Source: Nicoliella spurrieriana
GTDB lineage: Bacteria; Bacillota; Bacilli; Lactobacillales; Lactobacillaceae
Reading direction: 5' to 3'
Assembly (NCBI RefSeq): GCF_023380205.1
Contig: NZ_CP093360.1
Location: 1 to 64,000, forward strand
DNA: 64,000 nt
This document shows positions 52,240 through 61,048 of this stretch, in pieces. The notes under the pieces are model-generated. The model ran no database searches. It saw only the letters and a list, made by a program, of their open reading frames with translations, and was not told where the DNA came from. Within the stretch, counting starts at the first letter, position 1; each line of letters starts with the position of its first letter. A program made the translations under genes and the position numbers.

Positions 52240-54567
52240 ATGTCTAATATGCTTAATCGGTGGGGCCAGTGGTCATACCAGAATAAATTCAAATCATTGT
52301 TAGCATGGCTAGTCGTCCTGGTCATATTTATTGCTGGAGTTGGTAAATTAGGGTCTAATTTTAACCAAAATTTTACAATCAAGGGCCTTCCATCTACTGA
52401 GATCCAATCTACTTTGAAAAAAGAATTTAAACAAAACGTTAATGCTGGAACCATGAAGGTCGTTATTCAAAGCGACCAATCAAATGGGGTTAACCAAAAG
52501 GATATTAAAACTAAAATTCAACGCGCTTTAAAAAATATCCGCAACCAGTCTGGTATTAAAAGCGTAGCTGATCCATACACTAATCAAACGATCAGTAAGG
52601 ATAAATCCACTACTTACATCAGCATTACATTTAAAAAAGATGCTAGATTAGTTTCACAGTCTCAGATCAAGAACGTTGAAAAACAATTTAATTCCATCAA
52701 ACACCATCCCCAAACTAAAATTGCATACGACGGATCAGTCCAGATTACCCCCACCGAACTAGGCGGGACGTCCGAAATCATCGGGATCGTAATTGCATTT
52801 ATCTTGCTACTGATTCTATTTAGATCATTCGTAACGGCCGGGTTACCAATTATTACCGCCATCGTTGGATTAATCTCCGGTGTTTTGATTGTAACGATCG
52901 GCAGTAATTTTGTAACCATCGTTAGTGTCGCTCAAACGTTAGCCACCATGCTTAGCTTGGCAGTTGGAATCGACTATGCGCTCTTTATCGTTAATCGCTA
53001 TCGGGGAGAATTACGGAATCATTCTCCGCAACAAGCACTAGGAAACGCCCTAGCTACAGCCGGTAGCTCGGTGCTATTTGCTGGAGTAACGGTTGTCGTT
53101 GCCCTATTAGGTTTGAGTGTTATCGGGATGGATTTCCTAACTCAAATGGGCGTCGCTTCAGCAATTGCGGTGGTCTTTGCTATTTTATCCGCAGTCACCC
53201 TATTGCCAGCGGTCATTTCATTAGCAAGCAAATTTATTAAAGCGGACCAAAATGACCCCGAACAAAGCGCTGATCATCCAGGCTGGTTCACTAAGTCCAT
53301 TACTAAGTATCCAATCATCACCACTTTGGTTAGTTTAGTCATTTTAATCGCAGTGGCCATCCCAGCTAAAAACATGCGTTTAGGGATGCCATATAACGGA
53401 TCACTACCTAAGGATAATACCCAGCGACAAGCATACGACATGATTTCAGATAAATTTGGTGAAGGCATCAACGCCCCACTAATCGGTGTCGTTGAACTAA
53501 ACCAAAATCAATCTAAAGCAGCTCAAGAAAAGACCTTAAAGCAAATTACCAACCGGGTTAAGGAAATGCGCGGAACTAAGATGATTGTTCCGGTTGCTAA
53601 TCAAAAGGCAATCGCTGAGATGAAGACCCCCGCTTATCAAAATAAGGTCAAAGCACAAGTTACTAGTCAGGTTCAAGCCCAAGTTAAAGCTGCTATTCAA
53701 AAGGATCCAACGCTGGCTACTAACACCCAAAAACAACAGCTGCTTACTAAGCAATACGCTGCCCAAGCGCAAAAGCAAGCCCAGGCCCAAGCACAGCAGC
53801 GGGCAATTTCACCCATTCCTGCTCAAATTAGCAGTAATCACAAGTACGCAATGTTTGTATTGATTCCTAAAAAGGGAACTGAAGCCGTTCAAACTGAACA
53901 GTTAACTAAAAAAATTAATGATTATGCTAAAACGATTAAAAAGAACTATGGCACTAATATCATCTTAACTGGTACAAACGCCGTTAATATCGATACAACC
54001 AACAAGTTAAATGGTGCTACCCCCGTCTTTGCTGGGATTGTCATTTTGCTTGCGTTCATTTTATTGATGTTTATGTTCAGATCGTTCCTAATTCCACTAG
54101 TTGCAATGGTTGGTTTCGGATTATCATTACTAGCATCATTTGGAGTTACAACGCTAACGATTCAAGAAGGCATGTTCAAGGAATTCCTTGGCATTAGCAA
54201 GGGCGCTCCAGTCCTATCGTTCTTACCGGTCATCTTTATCGGGATTCTATTTGGTCTCGCAATGGATTACGAGGTCTTCATGGTTTCTAGAATTCGCGAA
54301 GAATATTTAAAAACCGGCGATAATTCGCATTCAGTCGCAGTCGGGATTAAGAGTAGTGGTCCTGTAATCATCACCGCAGCGTTGATTATGATTGCTGTGT
54401 TCGGTAGCTTTGCACTATCCACTAACCCCACCATTAAGTCATTAGGATTATCATTAGCATTTGGAATCTTCTTTGATGCATTCCTAGTTCGATTAATCCT
54501 TGTCCCATCCATGATCAAAATCCTAGGGAAGGCTAATTGGTTCTTCCCAGGAAGAAAACAAAAATAA
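52240..54567 (+). CDS. MMPL/RND-type membrane transporter
   Basis: This roughly 775-residue protein has two repeats of one helix, a large exterior domain and five helices. The conserved SSD-like helices contain AVGIDYALFIVNRYRGEL (first half) and GLAMDYEVFMVSRIREEY (second half), with the D-Y pairs that carry protons. The second exterior domain has a Gln/Ala-rich stretch (AQKQAQAQAQQRA). MMPL proteins export lipids, peptides or drugs. ATG 52240 is preferred by comparison with family starts, but its ribosome binding site is weak; ATG 52216 and TTG 52204 are possible. Regulated by the divergent TetR protein, by context. Confidence 0.88.
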   Translation: MSNMLNRWGQWSYQNKFKSLLAWLVVLVIFIAGVGKLGSNFNQNFTIKGLPSTEIQSTLKKEFKQNVNAGTMKVVIQSDQSNGVNQKDIKTKIQRALKNIRNQSGIKSVADPYTNQTISKDKSTTYISITFKKDARLVSQSQIKNVEKQFNSIKHHPQTKIAYDGSVQITPTELGGTSEIIGIVIAFILLLILFRSFVTAGLPIITAIVGLISGVLIVTIGSNFVTIVSVAQTLATMLSLAVGIDYALFIVNRYRGELRNHSPQQALGNALATAGSSVLFAGVTVVVALLGLSVIGMDFLTQMGVASAIAVVFAILSAVTLLPAVISLASKFIKADQNDPEQSADHPGWFTKSITKYPIITTLVSLVILIAVAIPAKNMRLGMPYNGSLPKDNTQRQAYDMISDKFGEGINAPLIGVVELNQNQSKAAQEKTLKQITNRVKEMRGTKMIVPVANQKAIAEMKTPAYQNKVKAQVTSQVQAQVKAAIQKDPTLATNTQKQQLLTKQYAAQAQKQAQAQAQQRAISPIPAQISSNHKYAMFVLIPKKGTEAVQTEQLTKKINDYAKTIKKNYGTNIILTGTNAVNIDTTNKLNGATPVFAGIVILLAFILLMFMFRSFLIPLVAMVGFGLSLLASFGVTTLTIQEGMFKEFLGISKGAPVLSFLPVIFIGILFGLAMDYEVFMVSRIREEYLKTGDNSHSVAVGIKSSGPVIITAALIMIAVFGSFALSTNPTIKSLGLSLAFGIFFDAFLVRLILVPSMIKILGKANWFFPGRKQK

Positions 54568-54580
54568 GTTCAATTTTCAT

Positions 54581-54617
54581 AAAAAAGATCCGTTGGAAAA
54601 CCAACGGGTCTTTTTTT
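54581..54617 (+). terminator. Terminator after the MMPL gene
   Basis: AAAAAAGATCCGTTGG pairs with CCAACGGGTCTTTTTT around AAAA, 13 bases after the stop. Confidence 0.88.
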
Positions 54618-54652
54618 ATGGTAAAGTAGTATCAAAAAGGAATTAACCCCAA

Positions 54653-55327
54653 ATGAAGATTCAAAATCATTTTGAAATGCCATTAGTAGCAGCACTCCTT
54701 GCTGTAATTAGTGGTAGCACTGATGCATATACCTATATTGAACATGGTGGTGTTTTTGCCGGATTACAAACCGGAAACATTATTTTAATGAGTATTAATC
54801 TAAGTCGTTTTAACTTTATTTATGTCCTCCGTTCTTGCTTTTCTATTTTGATATTTGCAATTGGCGTGATCATCATTAAGATTATCCAACGGCGTTCACT
54901 TTCAGCCACTAATCGTAAAAAATTAGTCATTAAGTATGAATTAATATTACTGATCATTGCAGGAATCACGGCCCCCTGGGTCCCTGATTTAGTGACAATC
55001 GGAATCCTCGATTTATCAGCTGCTGCCCATCTCCAGGAATTTAAATTAATGCGGGGGCGGGCATTCAATCCACTCATGATGACTGGAAACCTAAGTAAGG
55101 TTTCTAATAATTTATACCTGACCATTTTTGATCACGACCAAGATGCTAAACGCATTTTAGTTGATACGATCATCATCATTAGCAGTTTTATTTGTGGAGC
55201 CATTATTATGGGAATTACGACTAGTTTTACAGATGAATTTGCCATTTTAATCACGGCAATTCCATTAATTTTAATTTTATTCATTGTTCAATGGACCCAA
55301 GATAATGACCGTCAGAATAACAATTAA
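54653..55327 (+). CDS. DUF1275/YoaK family membrane protein
   Basis: This 224-residue protein with about six helices has the DUF1275 start AALLAVISGSTDAYTYIEHG and FAGLQTGNIILMSIN. The conserved second-half pattern LMRGRAFNPLMMTGNLSKVS is also present. The family is widespread in bacteria and has no demonstrated function; the repeated T-G-N motifs suggest an internal duplication and possibly transport. The gene stands alone between the MMPL terminator and the glyA leader. Confidence 0.85.
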   Translation: MKIQNHFEMPLVAALLAVISGSTDAYTYIEHGGVFAGLQTGNIILMSINLSRFNFIYVLRSCFSILIFAIGVIIIKIIQRRSLSATNRKKLVIKYELILLIIAGITAPWVPDLVTIGILDLSAAAHLQEFKLMRGRAFNPLMMTGNLSKVSNNLYLTIFDHDQDAKRILVDTIIIISSFICGAIIMGITTSFTDEFAILITAIPLILILFIVQWTQDNDRQNNN

Positions 55328-55372
55328 ACCATCACTGCAAAATAAAGTTCGTAATTTTATGGAAAATAGGGT

Positions 55373-55401
55373 TTGACATTCGTAATTTTTTAGATTATTC
55401 T
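55373..55401 (+). promoter_or_regulatory. Promoter of the glyA T-box transcript
   Basis: TTGACA (55373-55378, exact consensus) and TATTCT (55396-55401) are separated by 17 bases. Confidence 0.7.
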
Positions 55402-55407
55402 TAATGC

Positions 55408-55629
55408 AACTTGAAAGTAGTAATCTAATCTACCCAGTTCAGCGAACATTCAATCAGGTGAAATGGAATGTCTGGGCATTGGATGAAGGCAGTCAAGATT
55501 TAACTTGAATAGTAATCGATATCTTAATGCGCATTAAGACTCAGAGGTATCAAGTGTGAGCTTGATATAAAAATAAGGTGGAACAGTGTTAAAGACGCCC
55601 TTGTACGAAAGTACGAGGACGTCTTTTTT
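55408..55629 (+). promoter_or_regulatory. Glycine T-box riboswitch leader of glyA
   Basis: Stem I is closed by CTTGA/TCAAG, with AGTA on the 5' side of the specifier loop and GAAGGCAG on the 3' side; the specifier is GGC (55488-55490), a glycine codon. The T-box core AAGGTGGAACAGTG (55575-55588) has TGGA in the bulge, pairing with discriminator U as in tRNA-Gly. The terminator GACGCCCTTGTAC/GTACGAGGACGTC with six T follows (55594-55629). The leader explains the gap of more than 300 bases before glyA. Confidence 0.9.
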
Positions 55630-55650
55630 GTCTAATTAGGAGGAATTATT

Positions 55651-56883
55651 ATGTTTGACTTTTCAAAGCAAGACCCAACCATTTGGAATGCAATTCAAAA
55701 AGAAAATAACCGTCAGGAAAACGTAATTGAATTAATTGCTTCAGAAAATATTGCTTCGCAAGCCGTTAGAGCAGCGCAGGGCTCGATTTTAACTAATAAA
55801 TACGCAGTTGGTTACCCTAACAAACGGGTGTATACCGGAAATGAGGCCCTTGATATCATTGATCAAGTAGCTAAACAACGTGCAGAACAACTTTTTCATG
55901 CAGAATATGCAAACGTATTACCCCACTCGGGAACTCAAGCCAACCAGGCAGTTTATTCAGCCTTCTTAAACCCAGGTGATCGAATCCTATCAATGAGTGA
56001 ACATGCTGGTGGTCATTTCACCCATGGTCAAAAGCATAATTTTTCAGGCCAACTCTATAAGTCATACTTCTATGGAGTGGATCCACAGACTGAATTATTA
56101 GATTACGACCACATTGAAGAAATTGCTAAGGAGGTCCACCCGAAATTAATCATTGCGGGTGCATCAGCTTACAGTCACATTATTGACTGGACCCAATTTA
56201 GAAGAATTGCAGATGAAGTCGGGGCATTCTTAATGGTCGATATGGCACACATTGCCGGATTAGTGGCCGCTGGACTTCATCCCAATCCAGTCGCCGTGGC
56301 TGACGTGGTTACATCCACGACCCACAAAACATTACGGGGCCCCCGTGGTGGTATGATCCTTGCAAAAGCTAAGTATGCAGATCGACTAGATAATGCGGTT
56401 TTCCCAGTCTCACAAAGTGGATCATTAGAACACGTAGTTGCCGCAAAGGCAATTGCATACCAAGAAGCGCTGCAACCAGCATTTAAACAATACGCTCAAC
56501 AAGTGATCAAAAATGCTCAGGCAATGGCTAAGGTCTTTAATGAAAGTAACGTGGTTAGAGTCGTGTCAGGCGGAACCGAAAATCATGAGATGACTTTGGA
56601 CTTAAACCCTGTCCACATGACGGGGGAACAGGCAGCTAACCTGCTTTACAGCGTGGGAATTGCCACTAATAAGGAGTTACTACCATTAGAAACTGGTAAT
56701 ACAATGGAAGGAATTCGAATCGGAACTCCGACCATTACTAGTCGGCACTTTGATGAAGCAGCCGCTGCCAAAGTGGCGCAGCTCATCGTAACCGTGTTAA
56801 GTAATCCCACTGATGAAGTTGCATTAAAACGTGCCAGCCAACAGGTCCAACAATTAGTAAATGAGCACCCGATTGATCGATAA
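55651..56883 (+). CDS. glyA: Serine hydroxymethyltransferase
   Basis: This 410-residue PLP enzyme interconverts serine and glycine and feeds one-carbon units to tetrahydrofolate. Motifs are [11 protein letters not shown] at the start, [32 protein letters not shown], and the Schiff-base lysine in [14 protein letters not shown]. The length is normal. AGGAGG is 7 bases before ATG. Control by a glycine T-box means it should be made when charged tRNA-Gly is scarce, pointing to glycine formation as its main task. Monocistronic, with its own terminator. Confidence 0.96.
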   Translation: MFDFSKQDPTIWNAIQKENNRQENVIELIASENIASQAVRAAQGSILTNKYAVGYPNKRVYTGNEALDIIDQVAKQRAEQLFHAEYANVLPHSGTQANQAVYSAFLNPGDRILSMSEHAGGHFTHGQKHNFSGQLYKSYFYGVDPQTELLDYDHIEEIAKEVHPKLIIAGASAYSHIIDWTQFRRIADEVGAFLMVDMAHIAGLVAAGLHPNPVAVADVVTSTTHKTLRGPRGGMILAKAKYADRLDNAVFPVSQSGSLEHVVAAKAIAYQEALQPAFKQYAQQVIKNAQAMAKVFNESNVVRVVSGGTENHEMTLDLNPVHMTGEQAANLLYSVGIATNKELLPLETGNTMEGIRIGTPTITSRHFDEAAAAKVAQLIVTVLSNPTDEVALKRASQQVQQLVNEHPIDR

Positions 56884-56885
56884 TT

Positions 56886-56919
56886 AAAAGGAGCGCCTCA
56901 CTATGGGGACGCTCCTTTA
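56886..56919 (+). terminator. Terminator after glyA
   Basis: AAAGGAGCG pairs with CGCTCCTTT, with an inner CCTC/GGGG-type pairing; only a short T stretch follows. Confidence 0.75.
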
Positions 56920-57062
56920 TTACTATATCTATTCCTTCGCTCCTTAATACTACCACTAACTTTTAGTAATTAATAGTCCTTTTATAAAATTAGTAAACTA
57001 CCGGTTAGTATGGTAATATTTAAGTAATCAAATCTATTATCTGAAAGTGAGGAACTGAACCC

Positions 57063-57098
57063 ATGAGCCAAATTATGTTAGTTGGTTTGTCATTCTAA
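57063..57098 (+). CDS. Leader peptide ORF (MSQIMLVGLSF)
   Basis: This is an 11-codon frame with stop TAA, preceded by GTGAGGA whose GAGG lies 10 bases before ATG. An extended -10 (TGGTAATAT) is at 57011-57019. Its last three codons (TTG TCA TTC) are part of the first hairpin of the attenuator in front of the LepA-like gene. The peptide is hydrophobic, like the stalling leaders of some resistance genes. It is probably a regulatory leader, not a functional protein. Confidence 0.6.
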   Translation: MSQIMLVGLSF

Positions 57099-57161
57099 TT
57101 TTGAATGGCAATTTAAAAACAAGCCATTCTAGTTTTAAGTCACTAATTAATAGAATGGAGA
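57087..57161 (+). promoter_or_regulatory. Candidate translational attenuator with alternating hairpins
   Basis: There are four segments. Segment 1 is TTGTCATTC (57087-57095, inside the leader ORF). Segment 2 is GAATGGCAA (57103-57111). Segment 3 is GCCATTCTA (57123-57131). Segment 4 is TAGAATGG (57151-57158). Pairing 1:2 gives 9 bp (one G-T), 3:4 gives 8 bp, and the competing 2:3 gives 7 bp. Segment 4 includes the first two bases of the Shine-Dalgarno GGAGA (57157-57161) of the GTPase gene. No T run follows, so control would be at translation. Confidence 0.65.
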
Positions 57162-57167
57162 ATCATT

Positions 57168-58961
57168 ATGAATCAATCAAATATCAGAAACTTTTCAATT
57201 ATTGCCCATATTGACCATGGAAAGTCAACCCTTGCGGATCGAATCATGGAAATGACCAATACCATCACCGAACGTGAAAGCAAGGCCCAGCTCCTGGATG
57301 ATATGCAGGTGGAGCAAAACCATGGGGTAACGGTTAAATCCAGAACGGTTAGAAATAGATACCGGGATGATAATGGCCAGGACTATGAATTTAATTTCAT
57401 TGATACTCCCGGACACGTTGATTTTAACTATGAAGTTGCAAAAAGTCTCGCTGCTAGCGATGGGGTCATCTTATTGGTGGATGCGACCCAGGGGATTCAG
57501 GCCCAAACGGTTGCTAACTACCGACTAGCAGTTGAAGCTGGCTTAAAAATCATGCCGGTAATTAACAAGGTGGACAGTCCCAACGCTCAAATTGAAATGA
57601 CCACCCAACAACTACTTGAATTGGATGCTAGTTTTGATGCCGAATCAATCCTACAAATTTCTGCTAAAACTGGTCAGGGCGTTCATGCAGTGTTAGAAGC
57701 CATTGTTAACTCCCTACCTGCGCCCAATGGTGATATTAATAAGCCCCTCAAGGCGTTAGTATTCGATTCAGAATATGATAGTTTCAAGGGGGTCATCGCA
57801 TCAGTGCGGATCATTGACGGTCAAGTGAAAGCAGATCAGGAATTATTGCTAATGGCAAATTCAGCAGCTTTTACCAATAAGGAAGTGGGTATTTTTACCC
57901 CTGCTAAAGCAGCTACTAAACAACTAGCTGCTGGTGATGTTGGTTACATTGTAACTGGAATTAAGGATCCGCACCTAGTTAGAATTGGTGATACGATCAC
58001 CAATCAAAACACCCCAACGGATGAGCCCCTTCCCGGGTATGAACCTGCCCAGCCAATGGTGTACGCCGGAATCTACCCCCAGGGCGATTACAATGAAATG
58101 AAGGACGCTTTAAACAAGCTAGCGCTAAACGACTCATCACTTCAGTTAGTTCCAGAAGTGTCAGATGCACTCGGCCCTGGATTTAGAGGTGGCTTTTTAG
58201 GAATTTTCCATCTTCAAATTATCAGGGAACGCCTGAAGGATGAATTTGGGATTGAGGTATTAACGACTGCACCAAACGTTACCTATCGAGTTCACTTAAA
58301 GAACCAACCTAACGTATTAACGGTTGATAACCCAATTCAATTTCCAGACTTTGAACAAATTGAAATGGTAGAAGAACCAATGGTGAAGGCCATTATTACC
58401 ACCAATGACGCTGAGTTAAGCGCAGTAATGAAGTTGGCAGATCAACATAAGGGCATCTTCGTTGATATGGGAAATCAGGGTAGCTTGGTGGAGCTTACTT
58501 ACCAAATGCCACTATCTGAAATTGCGTACGACTTTTTCAATAAGTTAAAATCAGTTTCGCATGGGTATGCTTCACTTAGCACCACCTTAGATGGTTACAA
58601 ACTAGCAGATGTCGTGAGGGTCGATGTGCAAATCAACTATGCTCGAGTGGATGCATTAACCTTTGTAACCCACCGAACCGATGCTCCGGAGCAAACCAAA
58701 CAGCTAGTTCATAAGCTAAAATACACGATTCCCAGACGATTATATCCAATGCCAGCCCAAGCAGTGGTTGAGGGGCGCGTGATTGCCAGGGTGGACATCC
58801 CGCCATTACGTAAAAACGCCGCAGTGAATGGAAATCAATACAGCGTTTCCAAAAAGCAGGCACTACTAAGGCGCCAAAGTATCAATAAACGCCAAGCCGT
58901 CAAAAGTGATGTCGAGCTTCCGCAATCAGTTTTTAATAGCATTTTAGATTTAAATGAATAA
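57168..58961 (+). CDS. LepA (elongation factor 4)-like GTPase, divergent paralogue
   Basis: This 597-residue translational GTPase has the EF4 layout: G1 AHIDHGKS (13-20), G3 DTPGH (79-83), G4 NKVD, G5 SAK, then domains II, III, V (EPMVKAIITTNDAE) and the EF4-specific end. It differs from standard LepA. Switch I reads QNHGVTVKSR where LepA has R-G-I-T-I-K, and in the C-terminal domain the conserved C-Y-G-G-D-I-S-R-K block is replaced by NGNQYSVSKK. It probably acts on the ribosome as a second, specialised EF4. The Shine-Dalgarno GGAGA lies 6 bases before ATG inside a hairpin of the leader attenuator. Confidence 0.85.
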   Translation: MNQSNIRNFSIIAHIDHGKSTLADRIMEMTNTITERESKAQLLDDMQVEQNHGVTVKSRTVRNRYRDDNGQDYEFNFIDTPGHVDFNYEVAKSLAASDGVILLVDATQGIQAQTVANYRLAVEAGLKIMPVINKVDSPNAQIEMTTQQLLELDASFDAESILQISAKTGQGVHAVLEAIVNSLPAPNGDINKPLKALVFDSEYDSFKGVIASVRIIDGQVKADQELLLMANSAAFTNKEVGIFTPAKAATKQLAAGDVGYIVTGIKDPHLVRIGDTITNQNTPTDEPLPGYEPAQPMVYAGIYPQGDYNEMKDALNKLALNDSSLQLVPEVSDALGPGFRGGFLGIFHLQIIRERLKDEFGIEVLTTAPNVTYRVHLKNQPNVLTVDNPIQFPDFEQIEMVEEPMVKAIITTNDAELSAVMKLADQHKGIFVDMGNQGSLVELTYQMPLSEIAYDFFNKLKSVSHGYASLSTTLDGYKLADVVRVDVQINYARVDALTFVTHRTDAPEQTKQLVHKLKYTIPRRLYPMPAQAVVEGRVIARVDIPPLRKNAAVNGNQYSVSKKQALLRRQSINKRQAVKSDVELPQSVFNSILDLNE

Positions 58962-58997
58962 TCAAAAAGAGAATGCCAATCGGCATTCTCTTTTTGA
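58962..58997. terminator. Bidirectional hairpin terminator
   Basis: TCAAAAAGAGAATGCC pairs perfectly with GGCATTCTCTTTTTGA around AATC. It is between the LepA-like gene and the convergent alcohol dehydrogenase. Confidence 0.9.
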
Positions 58998-59010
58998 TCA
59001 AATCAATTAA

Positions 59011-60048
59011 TTATTCAGTTGTAACTACGGATTTAATGGTTTCACGATTAGCCATTGCTTGGTAGGCAGCATCAACATTATCAATGTTAAAGCTCTTGGT
59101 AAAGACCTTCCCAGGATTAATTTGACCATCCAAAACCGCTTTAAGTAAGCGTCCCTTATCATAAGTAGTAACGGAAGCAATCCCACCTGATAGAGCAATG
59201 TTTTTGCCAAACGTCAATGAATAGTCAACGTCACCATGTGGCAATCCGACCCGGCCAATGTGGGCCCCAGGACGGGCAATCTTCAGTGCGGTATTCGTTG
59301 ATAGATCACTTCCCACACATTCAAGCACTGCATCAGCACCAGCGCCATTGGTCAGTTCCATTACCTTTGCAACTGCGTCATCACCGCGTTCAGCAATGAC
59401 ATCGGTGGCCCCGAATTCCTTCGCCATGGCTTGCCGATCTGCATGCCGACTCATCGCAATAATCCGCTTAGCACCCAACAATTGAGCAGAAATTACTCCA
59501 CATAGGCCCACGGCACCATCACCAATGACTACTGCGGTATCACCCGTTTGGACGTTAGCCGTCTTAGCAGCATGAAAGCCAGTTGCCATTACATCTGATA
59601 ATGTTAAAAACGAGTTTAACATTCCTTGACTGTAGTCTTCGGGCTTCCCTGGGACCTTAACTAGGGCCCAGTTAGCATGTTGATAACGAACGTATTCTGA
59701 TTGGTAACCACTACTAAAGTTATCATCATGATTTTGACAATTGCCATCAAATCCAGCTCGACAAGCGGCACAATGACCACAGCCATGGGTAAATGGGGCA
59801 ATTACAAAATCACCGGGTTGAACGGTGGTAATCTCTGAGCCCACTGATTCCACCACACCAATTGCTTCGTGACCATTATTTAATGAATTGGGTTCCTTAT
59901 CATCCAGTCCCCGGTACGACCAAAGATCAGATCCACAGACACACGCTTGAACCACGTGTAAGATTACATCATCTGGTTTCTCAATGGTTGGTTTGGGGAC
60001 GTCTTTGACTTCCACTTTTCCTGCTTTTACGAATCGGGTTTGTTTCAT
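59011..60048 (-). CDS. Zinc-dependent alcohol dehydrogenase family protein
   Basis: This 345-residue medium-chain dehydrogenase has the catalytic zinc site CVCGSDLW (Cys) and GHEAIGVVESVG (His-Glu), and structural zinc cysteines in CGHCAACRAGFDGNC. The Rossmann motif is VIGDGAVGLCG, followed by MSRHADR, which suggests NADP(H). It oxidises or reduces an alcohol/aldehyde pair; the substrate is unknown. Ribosome binding site AAGGAGCG precedes ATG. Monocistronic. Confidence 0.9.
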   Translation of the reverse strand: MKQTRFVKAGKVEVKDVPKPTIEKPDDVILHVVQACVCGSDLWSYRGLDDKEPNSLNNGHEAIGVVESVGSEITTVQPGDFVIAPFTHGCGHCAACRAGFDGNCQNHDDNFSSGYQSEYVRYQHANWALVKVPGKPEDYSQGMLNSFLTLSDVMATGFHAAKTANVQTGDTAVVIGDGAVGLCGVISAQLLGAKRIIAMSRHADRQAMAKEFGATDVIAERGDDAVAKVMELTNGAGADAVLECVGSDLSTNTALKIARPGAHIGRVGLPHGDVDYSLTFGKNIALSGGIASVTTYDKGRLLKAVLDGQINPGKVFTKSFNIDNVDAAYQAMANRETIKSVVTTE

Positions 60049-60145
60049 AAATTAGCACGCTCCTTAAATTCTAGAAATATAATTTGTGCTTACATAATAT
60101 AAGCTATCTAGAAACATGTCAAACATCTTGCATTGGATAAACCGC

Positions 60146-60412
60146 TTAACAGCGGCCTTTATAGTTAACTATAAGTGCTTCTAATTCTGCTAATTCAGCG
60201 TCTGATTTTACAAATTGACGGTAATTTTGTAACGCTGATTTTAACAGTGTAAAATCCGTTCCGAATTCATTTAACCGGTTTTGAGTTTTCGCCTGATTAC
60301 TGATTTGCGCCAATTCTTTGCGACCACGAATATTATCAGGACGCATTGTGTTTTTAAATGCTAGACAAGCTCGACTAATTAAATCAGCTTCCAATTCAGA
60401 AAGATGTAACAA
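60146..60412 (-). CDS. Hypothetical small protein
   Basis: I do not recognise this 88-residue soluble, largely helical protein (HLSELEADLISRACLAFKN, ELAELEALIVNYKGRC). The start is taken as TTG 60412 because AGGGGG lies 7 bases upstream. A longer reading from ATG 60442 has no ribosome binding site and would overlap the preceding gene. It lies 16 bases after the membrane protein gene at 60429-60914, on the same strand, so the two are probably one operon. Confidence 0.6.
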   Translation of the reverse strand: MLHLSELEADLISRACLAFKNTMRPDNIRGRKELAQISNQAKTQNRLNEFGTDFTLLKSALQNYRQFVKSDAELAELEALIVNYKGRC

Positions 60413-60428
60413 ATTAATTCCCCCTAGC

Positions 60429-60914
60429 CTAACTAAGTTCATTAAAAATATGTTTTTTACGATCAGAACTAGCAAAGTACCTGATTACTTGAATGCTGAT
60501 TAAAATAATAATTAAGCATGAACCAATCAACAACCACCAGTTATCACCATAACCATAGCTTTCAAGCAAATCTTCAGTGGAGACAATTCCATTTAACACC
60601 CCTGCCACTGAAACGTATACCCACGCTGTCGCGACGTTTAATTTGCGGTACACCTTATCAAAATCAATCTTTCGATTTAAAGCATACTTAGAAATTTTCA
60701 TTACCTTCCTACGTTCAATCATGATTTTAAGTGGTGGCAATAGCCATAATAGACTCCCGTACCGGCGATGCTTTTTGCTGTCAGTATTTTTAGTGCCCTT
60801 TGCACCACGCAGTAATTCACTTCCTTCGGTCACATCCAAAATCCCCTGAAATAACGGAAAGATGAATAACAACCAATCACCAATAAACCCTAACCAACTA
60901 ATCAAAATTTTCAT
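60429..60914 (-). CDS. Hypothetical membrane protein
   Basis: I do not recognise this 161-residue protein. It has a hydrophobic N-terminus (ILISWLGFIGDWLLFIFPLF), a basic middle (KNTDSKKHRRYG, ERRKVMKISKYALNRK) and two further helices (about residues 90-110 and 125-145), then a charged tail. The ribosome binding site AGGGAG is 6 bases before ATG 60914; an ATG one codon earlier is possible. First gene of a two-gene unit. Confidence 0.65.
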   Translation of the reverse strand: MKILISWLGFIGDWLLFIFPLFQGILDVTEGSELLRGAKGTKNTDSKKHRRYGSLLWLLPPLKIMIERRKVMKISKYALNRKIDFDKVYRKLNVATAWVYVSVAGVLNGIVSTEDLLESYGYGDNWWLLIGSCLIIILISIQVIRYFASSDRKKHIFNELS

Positions 60915-61048
60915 CATTATCTCCCTCATAATTATAATGATTTAATTATAACGCTGATTGCCAAATAATCTTTTTCAATTTGACTTCTAACCAATTTCAA
61001 CTAAAATTAAGGTTGTTTTATCTAATTTATTGATGGGAGTTTCAATTA

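Noticed and set aside
57168-58961. Tetracycline-type ribosomal protection protein
   Set aside because: The length, domain order and C-terminal domain are those of LepA/EF4; the domain IV of TetM/EF-G is absent.
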